Shown here: positions 42,811-52,194 of the stretch, piece by piece
Layout: each line of letters begins with the position of its first letter
Position numbering within the stretch: position 1 is the stretch's first letter
Assembly: GCF_018919215.1 (NCBI RefSeq)
Contig: NZ_JAHLQK010000003.1
Coordinates: forward strand, 372,001-436,000
DNA length: 64,000 nt
Reading direction: 5' to 3'
DNA from: Alkaliphilus flagellatus
GTDB taxonomy: Bacteria > Bacillota > Clostridia > Peptostreptococcales > Natronincolaceae
The notes under the pieces: model-generated
Databases searched by the model: none
Seen by the model: the letters and a program-made list of their open reading frames with translations, nothing else
Told to the model about the DNA's origin: nothing
Translations under genes and position numbers: made by a program

Positions 42811-43971
42811 ATGACAAAAATGATCCCATTATCAGTTCCGAATTTGAAAGGTAAAGAATTAGATTATATAACTAAAGCAGTAGAAACGGAATGGGTGTCT
42901 ACTGGTGGTGAGTATATAAATGAATTCGAAAAAAATATGGCTAAATATTTAAACGTTGATACTGTAGTGGCTTGTCAAAGTGGAACAGCTGGCCTTCATT
43001 TGGCTTTAAAGCTTTCTGGAGTAGAATATAATAATGAGGTCATTGTACCAACTCTTACATTTATAGCTGCTGTTAATCCTGTTAAATATCTTGGTGCAGA
43101 GCCAATATTTATAGATTGCGATAATACACTAAATATGGATTTAGAAAAATTAGAAGAATTTTGCAGCAATGAATGTTATCTATTTAAAAATAGATTGATA
43201 AACAAAAAAACTCAAAGAACAATCACGGCAATAGTTATTGTTCATGTATTCGGTAATATGGCAAATATGGAAAAGCTAGTGGAGATTGCATCAAGATATA
43301 ATCTAAAAATAGTTGAAGATGCAACTGAAGCTTTGGGAAGTTACTGTACTTCTGGAAAATATGAAGGAAAATTTGCAGGGACTATTGGAGACTTTGGAGT
43401 ATATTCATTTAATGGAAATAAGATAATTACTACTGGTGGAGGCGGAATGCTAGTAGCTAAAGATAAAAAACTAGTTGAAAAAGCTAAATATTTATCTACT
43501 CAAGCTAAGGATGATGAATTATATTATTTACATGAAGAGATTGGTTATAACTATAGAATGACAAATTTACAAGCAGCATTGGGAGTAGCCCAATTAGAAC
43601 AATTAGAAGACTTTATTAAAATAAAATCTGAGAATTATAAGTTTTATGATGAACAAATAGTAAATATTAAAGGACTTTCATTATTAAATTTTAATAAAAA
43701 TACTAGGCCTAATTATTGGTTTTATTCACTAATTATTGATAAGGATAAATATGGATTAGATAGAGATGGTCTTTTAATGAAATTAATTAATAAAAAAATA
43801 CAGACAAGACCTATATGGGGGCTAGTACACAATCAAAAACCATATGTTAATAATCAGACTTATAAAATAGAAAAAGCAAATAATTATATAAATAAAATTT
43901 TAAATATACCTTGTAGTACAAACTTAAGTTTTGAAGATGCACAAACAGTAATTGATGCTTTAAAGATTTGA
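42811..43971 (+). CDS. legC: LegC-type PLP aminotransferase
   Basis: 386 residues, DegT/DnrJ/EryC1/StrS family, from the ATG at 42811 (GGAG 8 nt ahead). PLP-lysine K204 in SFNGNKIIT, active-site Asp in EDATEALGS, and the substrate-loop start IPLSVPNLKGKELDYI. It aminates C4 of the 4-keto sugar from LegB. The family typing as LegC rests on gene order and on the GSGGG-like end of the PLP motif (TTGGGGML). Confidence 0.85.
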   Translation: MTKMIPLSVPNLKGKELDYITKAVETEWVSTGGEYINEFEKNMAKYLNVDTVVACQSGTAGLHLALKLSGVEYNNEVIVPTLTFIAAVNPVKYLGAEPIFIDCDNTLNMDLEKLEEFCSNECYLFKNRLINKKTQRTITAIVIVHVFGNMANMEKLVEIASRYNLKIVEDATEALGSYCTSGKYEGKFAGTIGDFGVYSFNGNKIITTGGGGMLVAKDKKLVEKAKYLSTQAKDDELYYLHEEIGYNYRMTNLQAALGVAQLEQLEDFIKIKSENYKFYDEQIVNIKGLSLLNFNKNTRPNYWFYSLIIDKDKYGLDRDGLLMKLINKKIQTRPIWGLVHNQKPYVNNQTYKIEKANNYINKILNIPCSTNLSFEDAQTVIDALKI

Positions 43972-43996
43972 TGGATCAATGAAAAGAGGAAAGTTT

Positions 43997-45049
43997 ATGA
44001 ATATAAGTGATTTATTTATAAATGAGAATATTACCATAAAAGAAGCAATAAAAAAATTAGATGAAACTGCAAAAAAAATATTGTTAGTGACTGAGGATAA
44101 TAAATTAAAAGGGATCGTAACAGATGGTGATATTAGACGATGGATATTGAAAAATGGAAGTTTGCAGGAAGCTGTTATTTATATAATGAATACATCTCCT
44201 AAATATATTTATGAAAAAGATATAGATAATGCAAAAGAAATATTGATGGAGAAAATGGTGGAAGCAATGCCTGTAGTTAATGCTAAAAAAGAAGTGGTAG
44301 ATATAGTATTTTGGAACGATAACTTTGGAAATAAACTAAATCATTTCAATAAATTAGAAACTCCTGTGGTAATTATGGCAGGAGGTAAAGGAACACGATT
44401 AGAGCCTTATACCAAGATATTACCTAAACCACTTATTCCGATCGGAGATACTCCAATAGTTGAGAGAATAATAAATAGATTTAATGAATACGGTTGTGAT
44501 AAATTCTATATGACTGTTAATTATAAAAAAAATATGATTAAGGCCTATTTTAATGAATTAGATAAAGCTTATGAAATAGAATATGTTGAAGAGGAAAAGC
44601 TACTTGGTACGGCTGGAAGTCTTTCGTTATTAAAAGTAGAATTAAAAGATACTTTTTTTGTAAGTAATTGTGATATTTTAATTGATGCAAATTACTCGGA
44701 TATGATTAAATGTCATAGAAAAAATAATAATAAGATTACTCTTGTAACATCTCTTAAACACTATACTATTCCATATGGAATAATAGAGATAAGTGAAAGT
44801 AGTGAAGTCGAAAGTATGATTGAAAAACCAGAATATGATTATTTGGTTAATACTGGAATGTATATACTTGAACCAGAGGTATTAAAAGATATTCCCGAAG
44901 ATACATTTTATCATATAACAGACCTTATAAATAAGTATATAGATAGAGGCGAAAAAATAGGAGTTTATCCAGTTAGTGATAAAGAATGGTTAGACATGGG
45001 ACAGTTTAAGGAAATGGAAAATATGTTTGAAAGGTTAGGAATAAAATGA
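43997..45049 (+). CDS. ptmE: PtmE-like glucosamine-1-phosphate guanylyltransferase with CBS domains
   Basis: 350 residues from the ATG at 43997 (AGAGGA 7 nt ahead). Two CBS domains (about 5-110) followed by a nucleotidyltransferase domain (about 122-350) with GGKGTRL at 129-135, LPKPLIPIG, and the CDILI motif. In Campylobacter PtmE makes GDP-glucosamine for legionaminic acid. The CBS pair suggests control by a nucleotide such as SAM or ATP. Its presence marks the GDP-linked Leg route. Confidence 0.85.
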   Translation: MNISDLFINENITIKEAIKKLDETAKKILLVTEDNKLKGIVTDGDIRRWILKNGSLQEAVIYIMNTSPKYIYEKDIDNAKEILMEKMVEAMPVVNAKKEVVDIVFWNDNFGNKLNHFNKLETPVVIMAGGKGTRLEPYTKILPKPLIPIGDTPIVERIINRFNEYGCDKFYMTVNYKKNMIKAYFNELDKAYEIEYVEEEKLLGTAGSLSLLKVELKDTFFVSNCDILIDANYSDMIKCHRKNNNKITLVTSLKHYTIPYGIIEISESSEVESMIEKPEYDYLVNTGMYILEPEVLKDIPEDTFYHITDLINKYIDRGEKIGVYPVSDKEWLDMGQFKEMENMFERLGIK

Positions 45050-45960
45050 GGCAGTATTTAAAAATAAATAAAATGTTTAGAATAGGATATTTTGCTGATG
45101 GGAAATGGGCACATGAAGCTTTTAGACATTTAATTCAAGATAAAAGTTTAAGTATTGAATTTGTATGTGTGAGATATGATTCAACTGACAATGAGTTAAA
45201 AAACCTTGCTGAAATACATAACATAGATTATTTAAAGCATCCTAGCGTTAACTCAAAAGATTTTTTAGACTTAGTAAAACAATACAATTGTGATTTGTTT
45301 GTTTCTATGTCATTTAATCAAATTTTCAAATCTGAAATTATAAATATACCTAGACTTAAGATAATTAATTGTCATGCAGGGAAATTACCATTTTATAGAG
45401 GAAGAAATGTATTAAATTGGGTATTAATTAATGATGAAAATGAATTTGGCATTACTGTTCATTATGTTGATGAAAATATAGATACTGGTGATATTATATT
45501 ACAAAGAATTTATAATATAACTGATGAAGATGATTATAGTACTTTATTAGATCGAGCTTATATTGAATGTGGAAAAATTTTATATGATGCTATAAAATTA
45601 ATTCAAAATAACACTTTTACATTAATAAAACAAGATAATATACATCCAATTGGTATGTATTGTGGTATTAGACAAGAAGGAGACGAAATAATTAATTGGA
45701 ACGAAACTAGTAGAGAAGTTTTTAATTTTATTCGTGCTATATGTAAGCCAGGACCAATGGCTCGTAGTACTATAAATGGAGAAATAATAAAAATAAATAA
45801 AGCGAGACTAATAAAAAATGCTCCAATATATAAAGGAATTGTAGGGCAAATAGTAGGAAAATCTAATGATGGACTTATCGTAAAAACTAAAGATTCAATT
45901 TTAGAAATAGTTGATTTTGAGTTTAATGGAAAAATACGAATAGGAGATCGATTTAAATGA
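45046..45960 (+). CDS. Sugar N-formyltransferase in the legH position
   Basis: 304 residues. Formyl_trans_N domain (about 11-190) with the catalytic triad N108-x-H110 (INCHAG) and D146 (IDTGDI), at exactly the spacing of E. coli ArnA N102/H104/D140, and a C-terminal domain resembling Fmt/ArnA C-terminal parts. The motif PFYRGRNVLNW resembles the LLPxxRGxxP loop. It should transfer formyl from N10-formyl-tetrahydrofolate to an amino sugar. It lies between ptmE and legI, where legH (an N-acetyltransferase) is expected, so the likely acceptor is the GDP-4-amino-4,6-dideoxy-GlcNAc made by LegC. ATG overlaps the ptmE stop by 4 nt; legI overlaps its own stop by 4 nt. Confidence 0.85.
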   Translation: MRQYLKINKMFRIGYFADGKWAHEAFRHLIQDKSLSIEFVCVRYDSTDNELKNLAEIHNIDYLKHPSVNSKDFLDLVKQYNCDLFVSMSFNQIFKSEIINIPRLKIINCHAGKLPFYRGRNVLNWVLINDENEFGITVHYVDENIDTGDIILQRIYNITDEDDYSTLLDRAYIECGKILYDAIKLIQNNTFTLIKQDNIHPIGMYCGIRQEGDEIINWNETSREVFNFIRAICKPGPMARSTINGEIIKINKARLIKNAPIYKGIVGQIVGKSNDGLIVKTKDSILEIVDFEFNGKIRIGDRFK

Positions 45961-46955
45961 GCAGAGTTTTTATCATAGCAGAAGCTGGCGTTAATCACAA
46001 TGGAAGTATAGAATTAGCTAAAAAACTAATTGATAAAGCTAGTGAAGCAGGAGCTGATGCGGTAAAATTTCAAAGTTTTAAAGCCGAAAAATTAGTAACT
46101 AAGAATGCAAGAAAAGCTGAATATCAAGAAGTAACAACTGGCAAACAAGAAAACCAATTTGAAATGATAAAAAAGTTAGAACTAGATTATGAAAAACATG
46201 AAGAATTGATTAATTATTGTAAACATAAAAATATAATGTTTCTATCATCACCTTTTGATTTACAGAGTATAGATTTACTTAATAGACTTGGACTTGAAAT
46301 ATTTAAAATACCTTCAGGTGAAATAACAAACCTACCATATCTAAGAAAGATAGGTTCATTAAAGAAAAAAGTAATACTTTCTACCGGAATGTCTACTCTA
46401 GGAGATATAGAAAAGGCTTTAAAAATACTTAAAGATTGCGGTACAACAGATATTACTGTGCTGCATTGTAATACAGAGTACCCTACACCTATGAATGATG
46501 TTAACTTATTAGCTATGAATATAATAAAAGATGCATTTAAAATAGAAATTGGGTATTCAGACCATACATTAGGCATAGAAATCCCTATAGCTGCAGTTGC
46601 ATTGGGAGCTACAGTTATAGAGAAGCATTTTACTTTAGATAAAACTATGGAAGGACCAGACCATAGAGCTAGTTTAGAACCAGAAGAACTTAAGAAAATG
46701 GTAAGGTGTATAAGGAATATAGAATTAGCTTTAGGTGATGGAATAAAAAAATTAACTGAATCTGAAAAGAAAAATATAAATATAGCTAGAAAAAGTATAG
46801 TAGCAGGTAGGGATATTAAAAAAGGAGAAGTATTTACTGAAACTAACTTGGCTATTAAAAGACCAGGAGATGGTATATCTCCTATGAGATGGGATGAAGT
46901 TATGGGTAAAATTGCAAATAGAGATTTTAGAGAAGATGAGTTGATACATATATGA
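45957..46955 (+). CDS. legI: Legionaminic acid synthase LegI (NeuB family)
   Basis: 332 residues: TIM barrel with AEAGVNHNGS near 8-17 and KFQSFKAEKL, plus a C-terminal SAF/antifreeze-like domain (about 272-332: ARKSIVAGRDIKKGE). It condenses the 6-deoxy di-N-acyl-mannosamine from LegG with phosphoenolpyruvate. Overlaps its neighbours by 4 nt on both sides. Confidence 0.92.
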   Translation: MSRVFIIAEAGVNHNGSIELAKKLIDKASEAGADAVKFQSFKAEKLVTKNARKAEYQEVTTGKQENQFEMIKKLELDYEKHEELINYCKHKNIMFLSSPFDLQSIDLLNRLGLEIFKIPSGEITNLPYLRKIGSLKKKVILSTGMSTLGDIEKALKILKDCGTTDITVLHCNTEYPTPMNDVNLLAMNIIKDAFKIEIGYSDHTLGIEIPIAAVALGATVIEKHFTLDKTMEGPDHRASLEPEELKKMVRCIRNIELALGDGIKKLTESEKKNINIARKSIVAGRDIKKGEVFTETNLAIKRPGDGISPMRWDEVMGKIANRDFREDELIHI

Positions 46956-48115
46956 AAAAAATATGTGTTATAACAGGAACAAGAGCTGAATATGGGCTTC
47001 TTAAACCATTAATAAAAAAAATAAGTCAAGATAAAGAATTACAATTGCAATTAATTGTAACTGGTATGCATTTATCTCCCGAATTTGGATTAACTTACAA
47101 AGAAATAGAAAGTGATGAATTTAATATAGATGAGAAAGTAGAAATATTATTGAGTTCTGATACTTCAGTAGGAATATCTAAATCAATGGGTTTAGCTATT
47201 ATAAGTTTTTCAGAAACATATGAAAGATTAAAGCCAGATATAATTATTGTCTTAGGAGATAGATATGAAATATTCGCAGCAGTTAGTGCTTCAACTATAG
47301 CAAGAATTCCAGTAGCTCATTTACATGGTGGAGAAACTACAGAAGGAGCATTTGATGAGGCTTTTAGACATTGTATAACTAAAATGAGTTATTTACATTT
47401 TACTAGTACAGAAGAATATAGGCAAAGAGTTATTCAATTAGGGGAAAATCCTTCTAGAGTTTTTAATGTAGGAGCTATTGGAATTGAAAGCATAAAGAGT
47501 ATTAATCTATTATCAAAAGAGGAATTTGAGAAAAGTATAAATTTTAAATTAGGTAAAATGACAGCGTTAGTTACATTTCATCCTGTAACATTAGAAAATA
47601 ATACGTCAGAAAATCAATTTAAGAATCTTTTAGATGTTTTAGATGAAGTACCAGATTTGAAAATTATATTTACAAAATCTAATTCAGATACTAACGGAAG
47701 AATTATAAATAAAATGATATATGATTATGTTGAGAAAAATAAAAATAAGGCAGTTGCATTTGACTCTTTAGGACAATTAAGATATTTAAGTGCAATGAAA
47801 TATATTGATGTAGTTGTAGGAAACTCATCAAGTGGAATTATTGAAGCACCTTCGTTTAGTATACCTACAGTTAATATTGGAGATAGGCAAAAAGGAAGAA
47901 TCCAGGGAAGAACTATAATTAACTGTAATTCAACTAAGAAAGAAATATATGATTCATTATTAAAAGCATTGTCTTTAGGGTTTAAAGAAAAGATTAAAGA
48001 TAATATTAATCCGTATGGACATGGAAATGTATCTGATAAGATACTTTGTCAAATAAAGAAGAGTTTGAATCATGGAATTGACTTAAAAAAAATATTTTAT
48101 GACTTTAAGAGGTAG
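46952..48115 (+). CDS. legG: Hydrolysing NDP-sugar 2-epimerase LegG (NeuC family)
   Basis: 387 residues of the NeuC/WecB family, with TGTRAEYGLLKPL (8-20), LGDRYEIFAA, HLHGGETTEGAFDEAFRHCITKM, and SSSGIIEAPS. It releases the nucleotide and inverts C2 to give the mannosamine-type sugar for LegI. 4-nt overlap with legI. Confidence 0.9.
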   Translation: MKKICVITGTRAEYGLLKPLIKKISQDKELQLQLIVTGMHLSPEFGLTYKEIESDEFNIDEKVEILLSSDTSVGISKSMGLAIISFSETYERLKPDIIIVLGDRYEIFAAVSASTIARIPVAHLHGGETTEGAFDEAFRHCITKMSYLHFTSTEEYRQRVIQLGENPSRVFNVGAIGIESIKSINLLSKEEFEKSINFKLGKMTALVTFHPVTLENNTSENQFKNLLDVLDEVPDLKIIFTKSNSDTNGRIINKMIYDYVEKNKNKAVAFDSLGQLRYLSAMKYIDVVVGNSSSGIIEAPSFSIPTVNIGDRQKGRIQGRTIINCNSTKKEIYDSLLKALSLGFKEKIKDNINPYGHGNVSDKILCQIKKSLNHGIDLKKIFYDFKR

Positions 48116-48124
48116 GCAATATTT

Positions 48125-48823
48125 ATGTATAATAATAAAAGATTTTTAGCAATTATACCTGCTAGAAGAGGTTCAAAAGGATTAAAAGATAAAAATATTA
48201 AAAGGTTATGTGGGAAACCAATGATTTTTTATACAATTGAAGCTGCTAAAAATAGTGGAATTTTTGATGATATTATAGTTTCAACTGATTCACAATTGTA
48301 TGCTGATATATCAATAGAATATGGTGCATCTGTTCCTTTATTAAGACCAGAACATTTATCTACAGATACGGCAACAACAAATGATGTGATAGAGTACACA
48401 ATAAAAAAACTTAGAGAACTTGATATGGAATATGATTATTTTATGATATTACAACCAACATCACCATTAAGAAAAACTGAAGATATCATTGGAGCTGTAA
48501 ATTTATTATTTGAAAAAAAAGCAAATTCGATTATAAGTGTATGTGAATCAGAGCATTCTCCATTATATGCTAATATACTAGACAGTTCTTTATCTATGGA
48601 TAGCTTCTTGCCTAAAGACATAAAAAGTAGAAGACAAGAATTGCCTAAATATTATAGATTAAATGGTGCTATATATTTATCTAAGGTGGATTATTTTCTT
48701 CAATATAAAGATTTATATAGACATAAAAGTTATGCATATATAATGGACAAACAAAGATCTATAGATATAGATGATGACATTGATTTTTTTCTAGCTGAAA
48801 ATTTAATGAAACTTATAAAATAA
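48125..48823 (+). CDS. legF: CMP-legionaminic acid synthetase LegF (NeuA family)
   Basis: 232 residues. IPARRGSKGLKDKNIKRLCGKPMI is the CTP-binding P-loop-like motif, and QPTSPLR follows the family pattern. It activates the nonulosonic acid as a CMP derivative for Maf. Start with AGAGGTAGG ahead. Ends the Leg set. Confidence 0.92.
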   Translation: MYNNKRFLAIIPARRGSKGLKDKNIKRLCGKPMIFYTIEAAKNSGIFDDIIVSTDSQLYADISIEYGASVPLLRPEHLSTDTATTNDVIEYTIKKLRELDMEYDYFMILQPTSPLRKTEDIIGAVNLLFEKKANSIISVCESEHSPLYANILDSSLSMDSFLPKDIKSRRQELPKYYRLNGAIYLSKVDYFLQYKDLYRHKSYAYIMDKQRSIDIDDDIDFFLAENLMKLIK

Positions 48824-48864
48824 AAATTACTGTATCCTTGTTTTATAAGATAGGAGTGAATTAT

Positions 48865-51108
48865 TTGACAAATATACTATTAGTATTTTTAAATAATCTA
48901 TCTAAGGTTGACGAATTCAACAAAATTATAGATAGATTTGCTGAACAAAATTATGCTATGTATCTTTTAGATAATATAAAAGATGATGAATTTTTTTATA
49001 TAAATTCACTACCTGAATTAGTAGAATTTTATAAAGGTCAGCATGATGATGTAAATAAAATTGTTGTACTATCAAATAGTAGAGATTTATTATTTTCATG
49101 GTATAGATGTTATAATTCTATGGTAGATGACTTTATTTATTTTATTGATGAAGATGAAAAAAATTATTTTAATCCACAAGATAGACATTTTGATTTTTAT
49201 TATAATTTATATCAGTTTAATGGTATAGACAAGGAGATTGTTGAAGGTAAGATCTATTTAAATATAAACTTTAATAATTATAATAAGATAATAGATTTTT
49301 TAATTAAAGACAATAAATTTAAATACTTTAATAGCTTCTACAAATATAATTTTAATGAAACTAAGATAGAAAAAAACAATATATCTAAAAAATATATATT
49401 TAATGGATTTAAATATAGTTTTGAATTGGCAAACGCTAAAAACACTGAAACTTTTAAAATATATATACAGAATAGTGATAAGTTTAAAATTGATAATCAC
49501 TTTATACAAACCTTATTGAGTAATGGGTATTTAATACCATACATAACAGTTTTATTTTATAAAGTACAGGAAGAATCATTAACTAATTTGTTGTTGAGTA
49601 TATACAAAAGTTTGAAAAAAGTTGATAAAGTATATCAAAAGGACATTTTTGAACATCTATACTTATATATGAATAATAATGATATTGATTTTAAAGAAAG
49701 AATATATATATCATCTTTATTAGTTATGATTAATAATGAAGATGAGAGATTAACGGAATTTATAATGAAAACTTTATTGGAAGATGTGAAATACACTGAA
49801 TATCATTATTATGTACTTATAAATATATTATTTTATCATACAAATGAAAGTTTAAAAAAATACGATACGTATGAATTTGATAGAAGAGATATAATAAGGA
49901 AACTATCACGACTAAATAAAGTTAAATTGGGCTTAGATAATGAAAGGATTAGTAAGAATGATATTTATAAAATTATAATTGTAACAGATCAGCTTTTAAA
50001 TTTATATCATTCTCCAACAAAAACAACATTAGATATTGCTAAGAGTATAAAAACTGAATATCCGAATATTAAAATTAAAATAATAGTTGAAGACAATTTA
50101 TATTGTAAAAAAGCAGAAAAAATTATTCCATATTTATTTACATCAATTGAATCTAAAGAGTGTAAATCAATACATAAATCAGAACTCATAGAACATGATA
50201 TTGATATATATTATGCAAATAACAATATAAATGTTACGGATAAACTTAGTGAAACTATTAAAAAGATTGATGATTTTGAACCAAATGTTATTTTTTACAC
50301 TTCTCCAATTTCATTATCAGTAATGAGTTTGCTAGAATATTATCCTATTGTATATATTTCATATAATGATTTCAATTTTACTATTCCATCAGATATATAC
50401 TTAGAAAGAAGTAAGAAAGAAGTTATAAAACAAAATGAAAAATATAACTTAATTAATATTAATAATGTATATGAATTTATTCCTTCACGAGCAAAATATA
50501 TAGGTGCAAAGTCAAAGTATATAAGAGAAAATTTTAGGCTTAATAATAATGATTTTGTAATGGTAACAGTTGGCAATAGATTAGATGGAGAGATAAGTGA
50601 CGAATTTATTGATATGGTAGTAGATTTTGTAAAAGACAACGACAGAGTAAAATGGATAATTGTAGGTAATTGTCAATTAAATTATTTAAAAAGTAAATAT
50701 ATAGATATCTTTTATAATAAAGTAATAAAAATTAATTATGAGTATGATTTACCAGCTCTTTATGGTATATGTGATATATATTTAAATCCTCAAAGAAGTA
50801 CAGGCGGAGGGAGCATTTTTACAGCTATGTATGAGGGATTACCTATTGTGATGCTTTCTCATTATTCAGATGTAATTAATCATATTGGAATTGAAAATAC
50901 TTGTGGATATAAATTAAGTGATATGAAAAGAGAACTATATAAATTATATACACATAGAAATTACAGGGATGCTAAGAGTATTGCCATGAAAGAAAGAGTA
51001 AAGTTGTTTGAAATGAAGAAGAATAAGGATGCTCAAGAATTATGGATGTATTTTAATAAAGCTATAAATAACTTTAGAGATAGAGTTGAGAACGAAGATA
51101 AAAAGTAA
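48865..51108 (+). CDS. Large glycosyltransferase, GT4-like C-terminal domain
   Basis: 747 residues from the TTG at 48865 (GGAG 8 nt ahead). The first 380 residues are an AT-rich-coded helical region without a motif I know. The C-terminal part (about 380-740) looks like a GT-B fold with a GT4-like motif (NPQRSTGGGSIFTAMYEGLPIVML) binding the nucleotide sugar. No signal peptide. It sits between the Leg and dTDP-sugar sets, so it may add a second sugar to the flagellar glycan. Acceptor unknown. Confidence 0.7.
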   Translation: MTNILLVFLNNLSKVDEFNKIIDRFAEQNYAMYLLDNIKDDEFFYINSLPELVEFYKGQHDDVNKIVVLSNSRDLLFSWYRCYNSMVDDFIYFIDEDEKNYFNPQDRHFDFYYNLYQFNGIDKEIVEGKIYLNINFNNYNKIIDFLIKDNKFKYFNSFYKYNFNETKIEKNNISKKYIFNGFKYSFELANAKNTETFKIYIQNSDKFKIDNHFIQTLLSNGYLIPYITVLFYKVQEESLTNLLLSIYKSLKKVDKVYQKDIFEHLYLYMNNNDIDFKERIYISSLLVMINNEDERLTEFIMKTLLEDVKYTEYHYYVLINILFYHTNESLKKYDTYEFDRRDIIRKLSRLNKVKLGLDNERISKNDIYKIIIVTDQLLNLYHSPTKTTLDIAKSIKTEYPNIKIKIIVEDNLYCKKAEKIIPYLFTSIESKECKSIHKSELIEHDIDIYYANNNINVTDKLSETIKKIDDFEPNVIFYTSPISLSVMSLLEYYPIVYISYNDFNFTIPSDIYLERSKKEVIKQNEKYNLININNVYEFIPSRAKYIGAKSKYIRENFRLNNNDFVMVTVGNRLDGEISDEFIDMVVDFVKDNDRVKWIIVGNCQLNYLKSKYIDIFYNKVIKINYEYDLPALYGICDIYLNPQRSTGGGSIFTAMYEGLPIVMLSHYSDVINHIGIENTCGYKLSDMKRELYKLYTHRNYRDAKSIAMKERVKLFEMKKNKDAQELWMYFNKAINNFRDRVENEDKK

Positions 51109-51262
51109 GATTGATTACTTTATTCCAAATGATACAACTAAGTTTAAATTATATAAAAAAATATTAATAAAGACATAGAACTTTCAGAAGTACCTATTAT
51201 TTTGTAAGTGGTTAAGAAAGTTTAGAATTGTTATAAATAAAATAAAGGGAGATCTGACTTAT

Positions 51263-52072
51263 ATGAGTAATTTACCATATATTAATCTGCAAAGAACCAC
51301 ACTTGTTATTACGCAACATTGTACATTAAAGTGTAAACATTGTCTTGCATTTATACCTTATATCAAAAATCCTAAGCACATGATTTTAGAGGATGTAGAA
51401 AAAGTCTTGAAAGGATATTTTTCTATTGTAGATTCAGTGGGTATTTTTTCTATTACTGGTGGAGAACCACTAATGCACAAAGAATTGTTAGAAATACTTA
51501 AAAATGTTTTAAAATATTCTACTCAAATCAGAGATACGATTGATATAGTAACGAATGGTACTTTAAAAATGAAAACAGAATTATTAGATTTTTTACAAGT
51601 TAATGCTAGAAAGTTTCGTGTAATTATTAGTGATTATGGACCACTGTCTCCTAATGTAGATATTCTTGTAAAAGATTTGAGCGATAGAAATATAGAGCAT
51701 AGAGTGGCTAAATATTATGGAGAAGATTTGACTTATGATGGATGGGTAGATTTTTCAGATCATTCACAGAAACATTTTACAAAAAGTGAAATTGAAACTC
51801 AAGCGAAGAGATGTATATTCCGTCAAGGACGTTATTATGTAATTACAGATGGAGAACTTCATCCTTGTTCTCGATCTGCATGGAGGATGAGATCAGAAAT
51901 TATTTCTAGTTATGAAGATCAAAAAATTGATTTACTTGGTGATATGATTGATATAAATATTCAAAAGGAGAAATTATTAGAATTGGATAACAGAGTAAGT
52001 CTAACTTCTTGTGCATATTGTGATGGTGTACATGAAGATTCAGAACGTATAATACCTGCAGAACAATTATAA
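51263..52072 (+). CDS. Radical SAM enzyme with auxiliary-cluster cysteines
   Basis: 269 residues. Radical SAM motif C20-x3-C24-x2-C27 (HCTLKCKHC), GGEP at 66-69 and a second cysteine set C184, C202, C250 and C253 in the C-terminal 90 residues, like SPASM/twitch auxiliary iron-sulfur sites. It starts with GGGAG before the ATG. Within a sugar operon it may modify a sugar or a peptide/glycan intermediate. The neighbour is a pyruvyltransferase-like gene, not itself a known partner. Substrate unknown. Confidence 0.8.
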   Translation: MSNLPYINLQRTTLVITQHCTLKCKHCLAFIPYIKNPKHMILEDVEKVLKGYFSIVDSVGIFSITGGEPLMHKELLEILKNVLKYSTQIRDTIDIVTNGTLKMKTELLDFLQVNARKFRVIISDYGPLSPNVDILVKDLSDRNIEHRVAKYYGEDLTYDGWVDFSDHSQKHFTKSEIETQAKRCIFRQGRYYVITDGELHPCSRSAWRMRSEIISSYEDQKIDLLGDMIDINIQKEKLLELDNRVSLTSCAYCDGVHEDSERIIPAEQL

Positions 52073-52194
52073 TATACGATTAATTGAACTAAGGTTTAAT
52101 AGACTAAAAAAATATAAGATATTTACAATGTTTTTAAAGTATAGAAAATAATTAGGATATTTAAAAATACTATTTGACTTAAGGAGGAACAATA

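Noticed and set aside
41819-48823. Pseudaminic acid instead of legionaminic acid
   Set aside because: The PtmE-like CBS-nucleotidyltransferase marks the GDP-linked Leg route, and the epimerase is the NeuC/LegG hydrolysing type rather than PseG. Not absolute proof.
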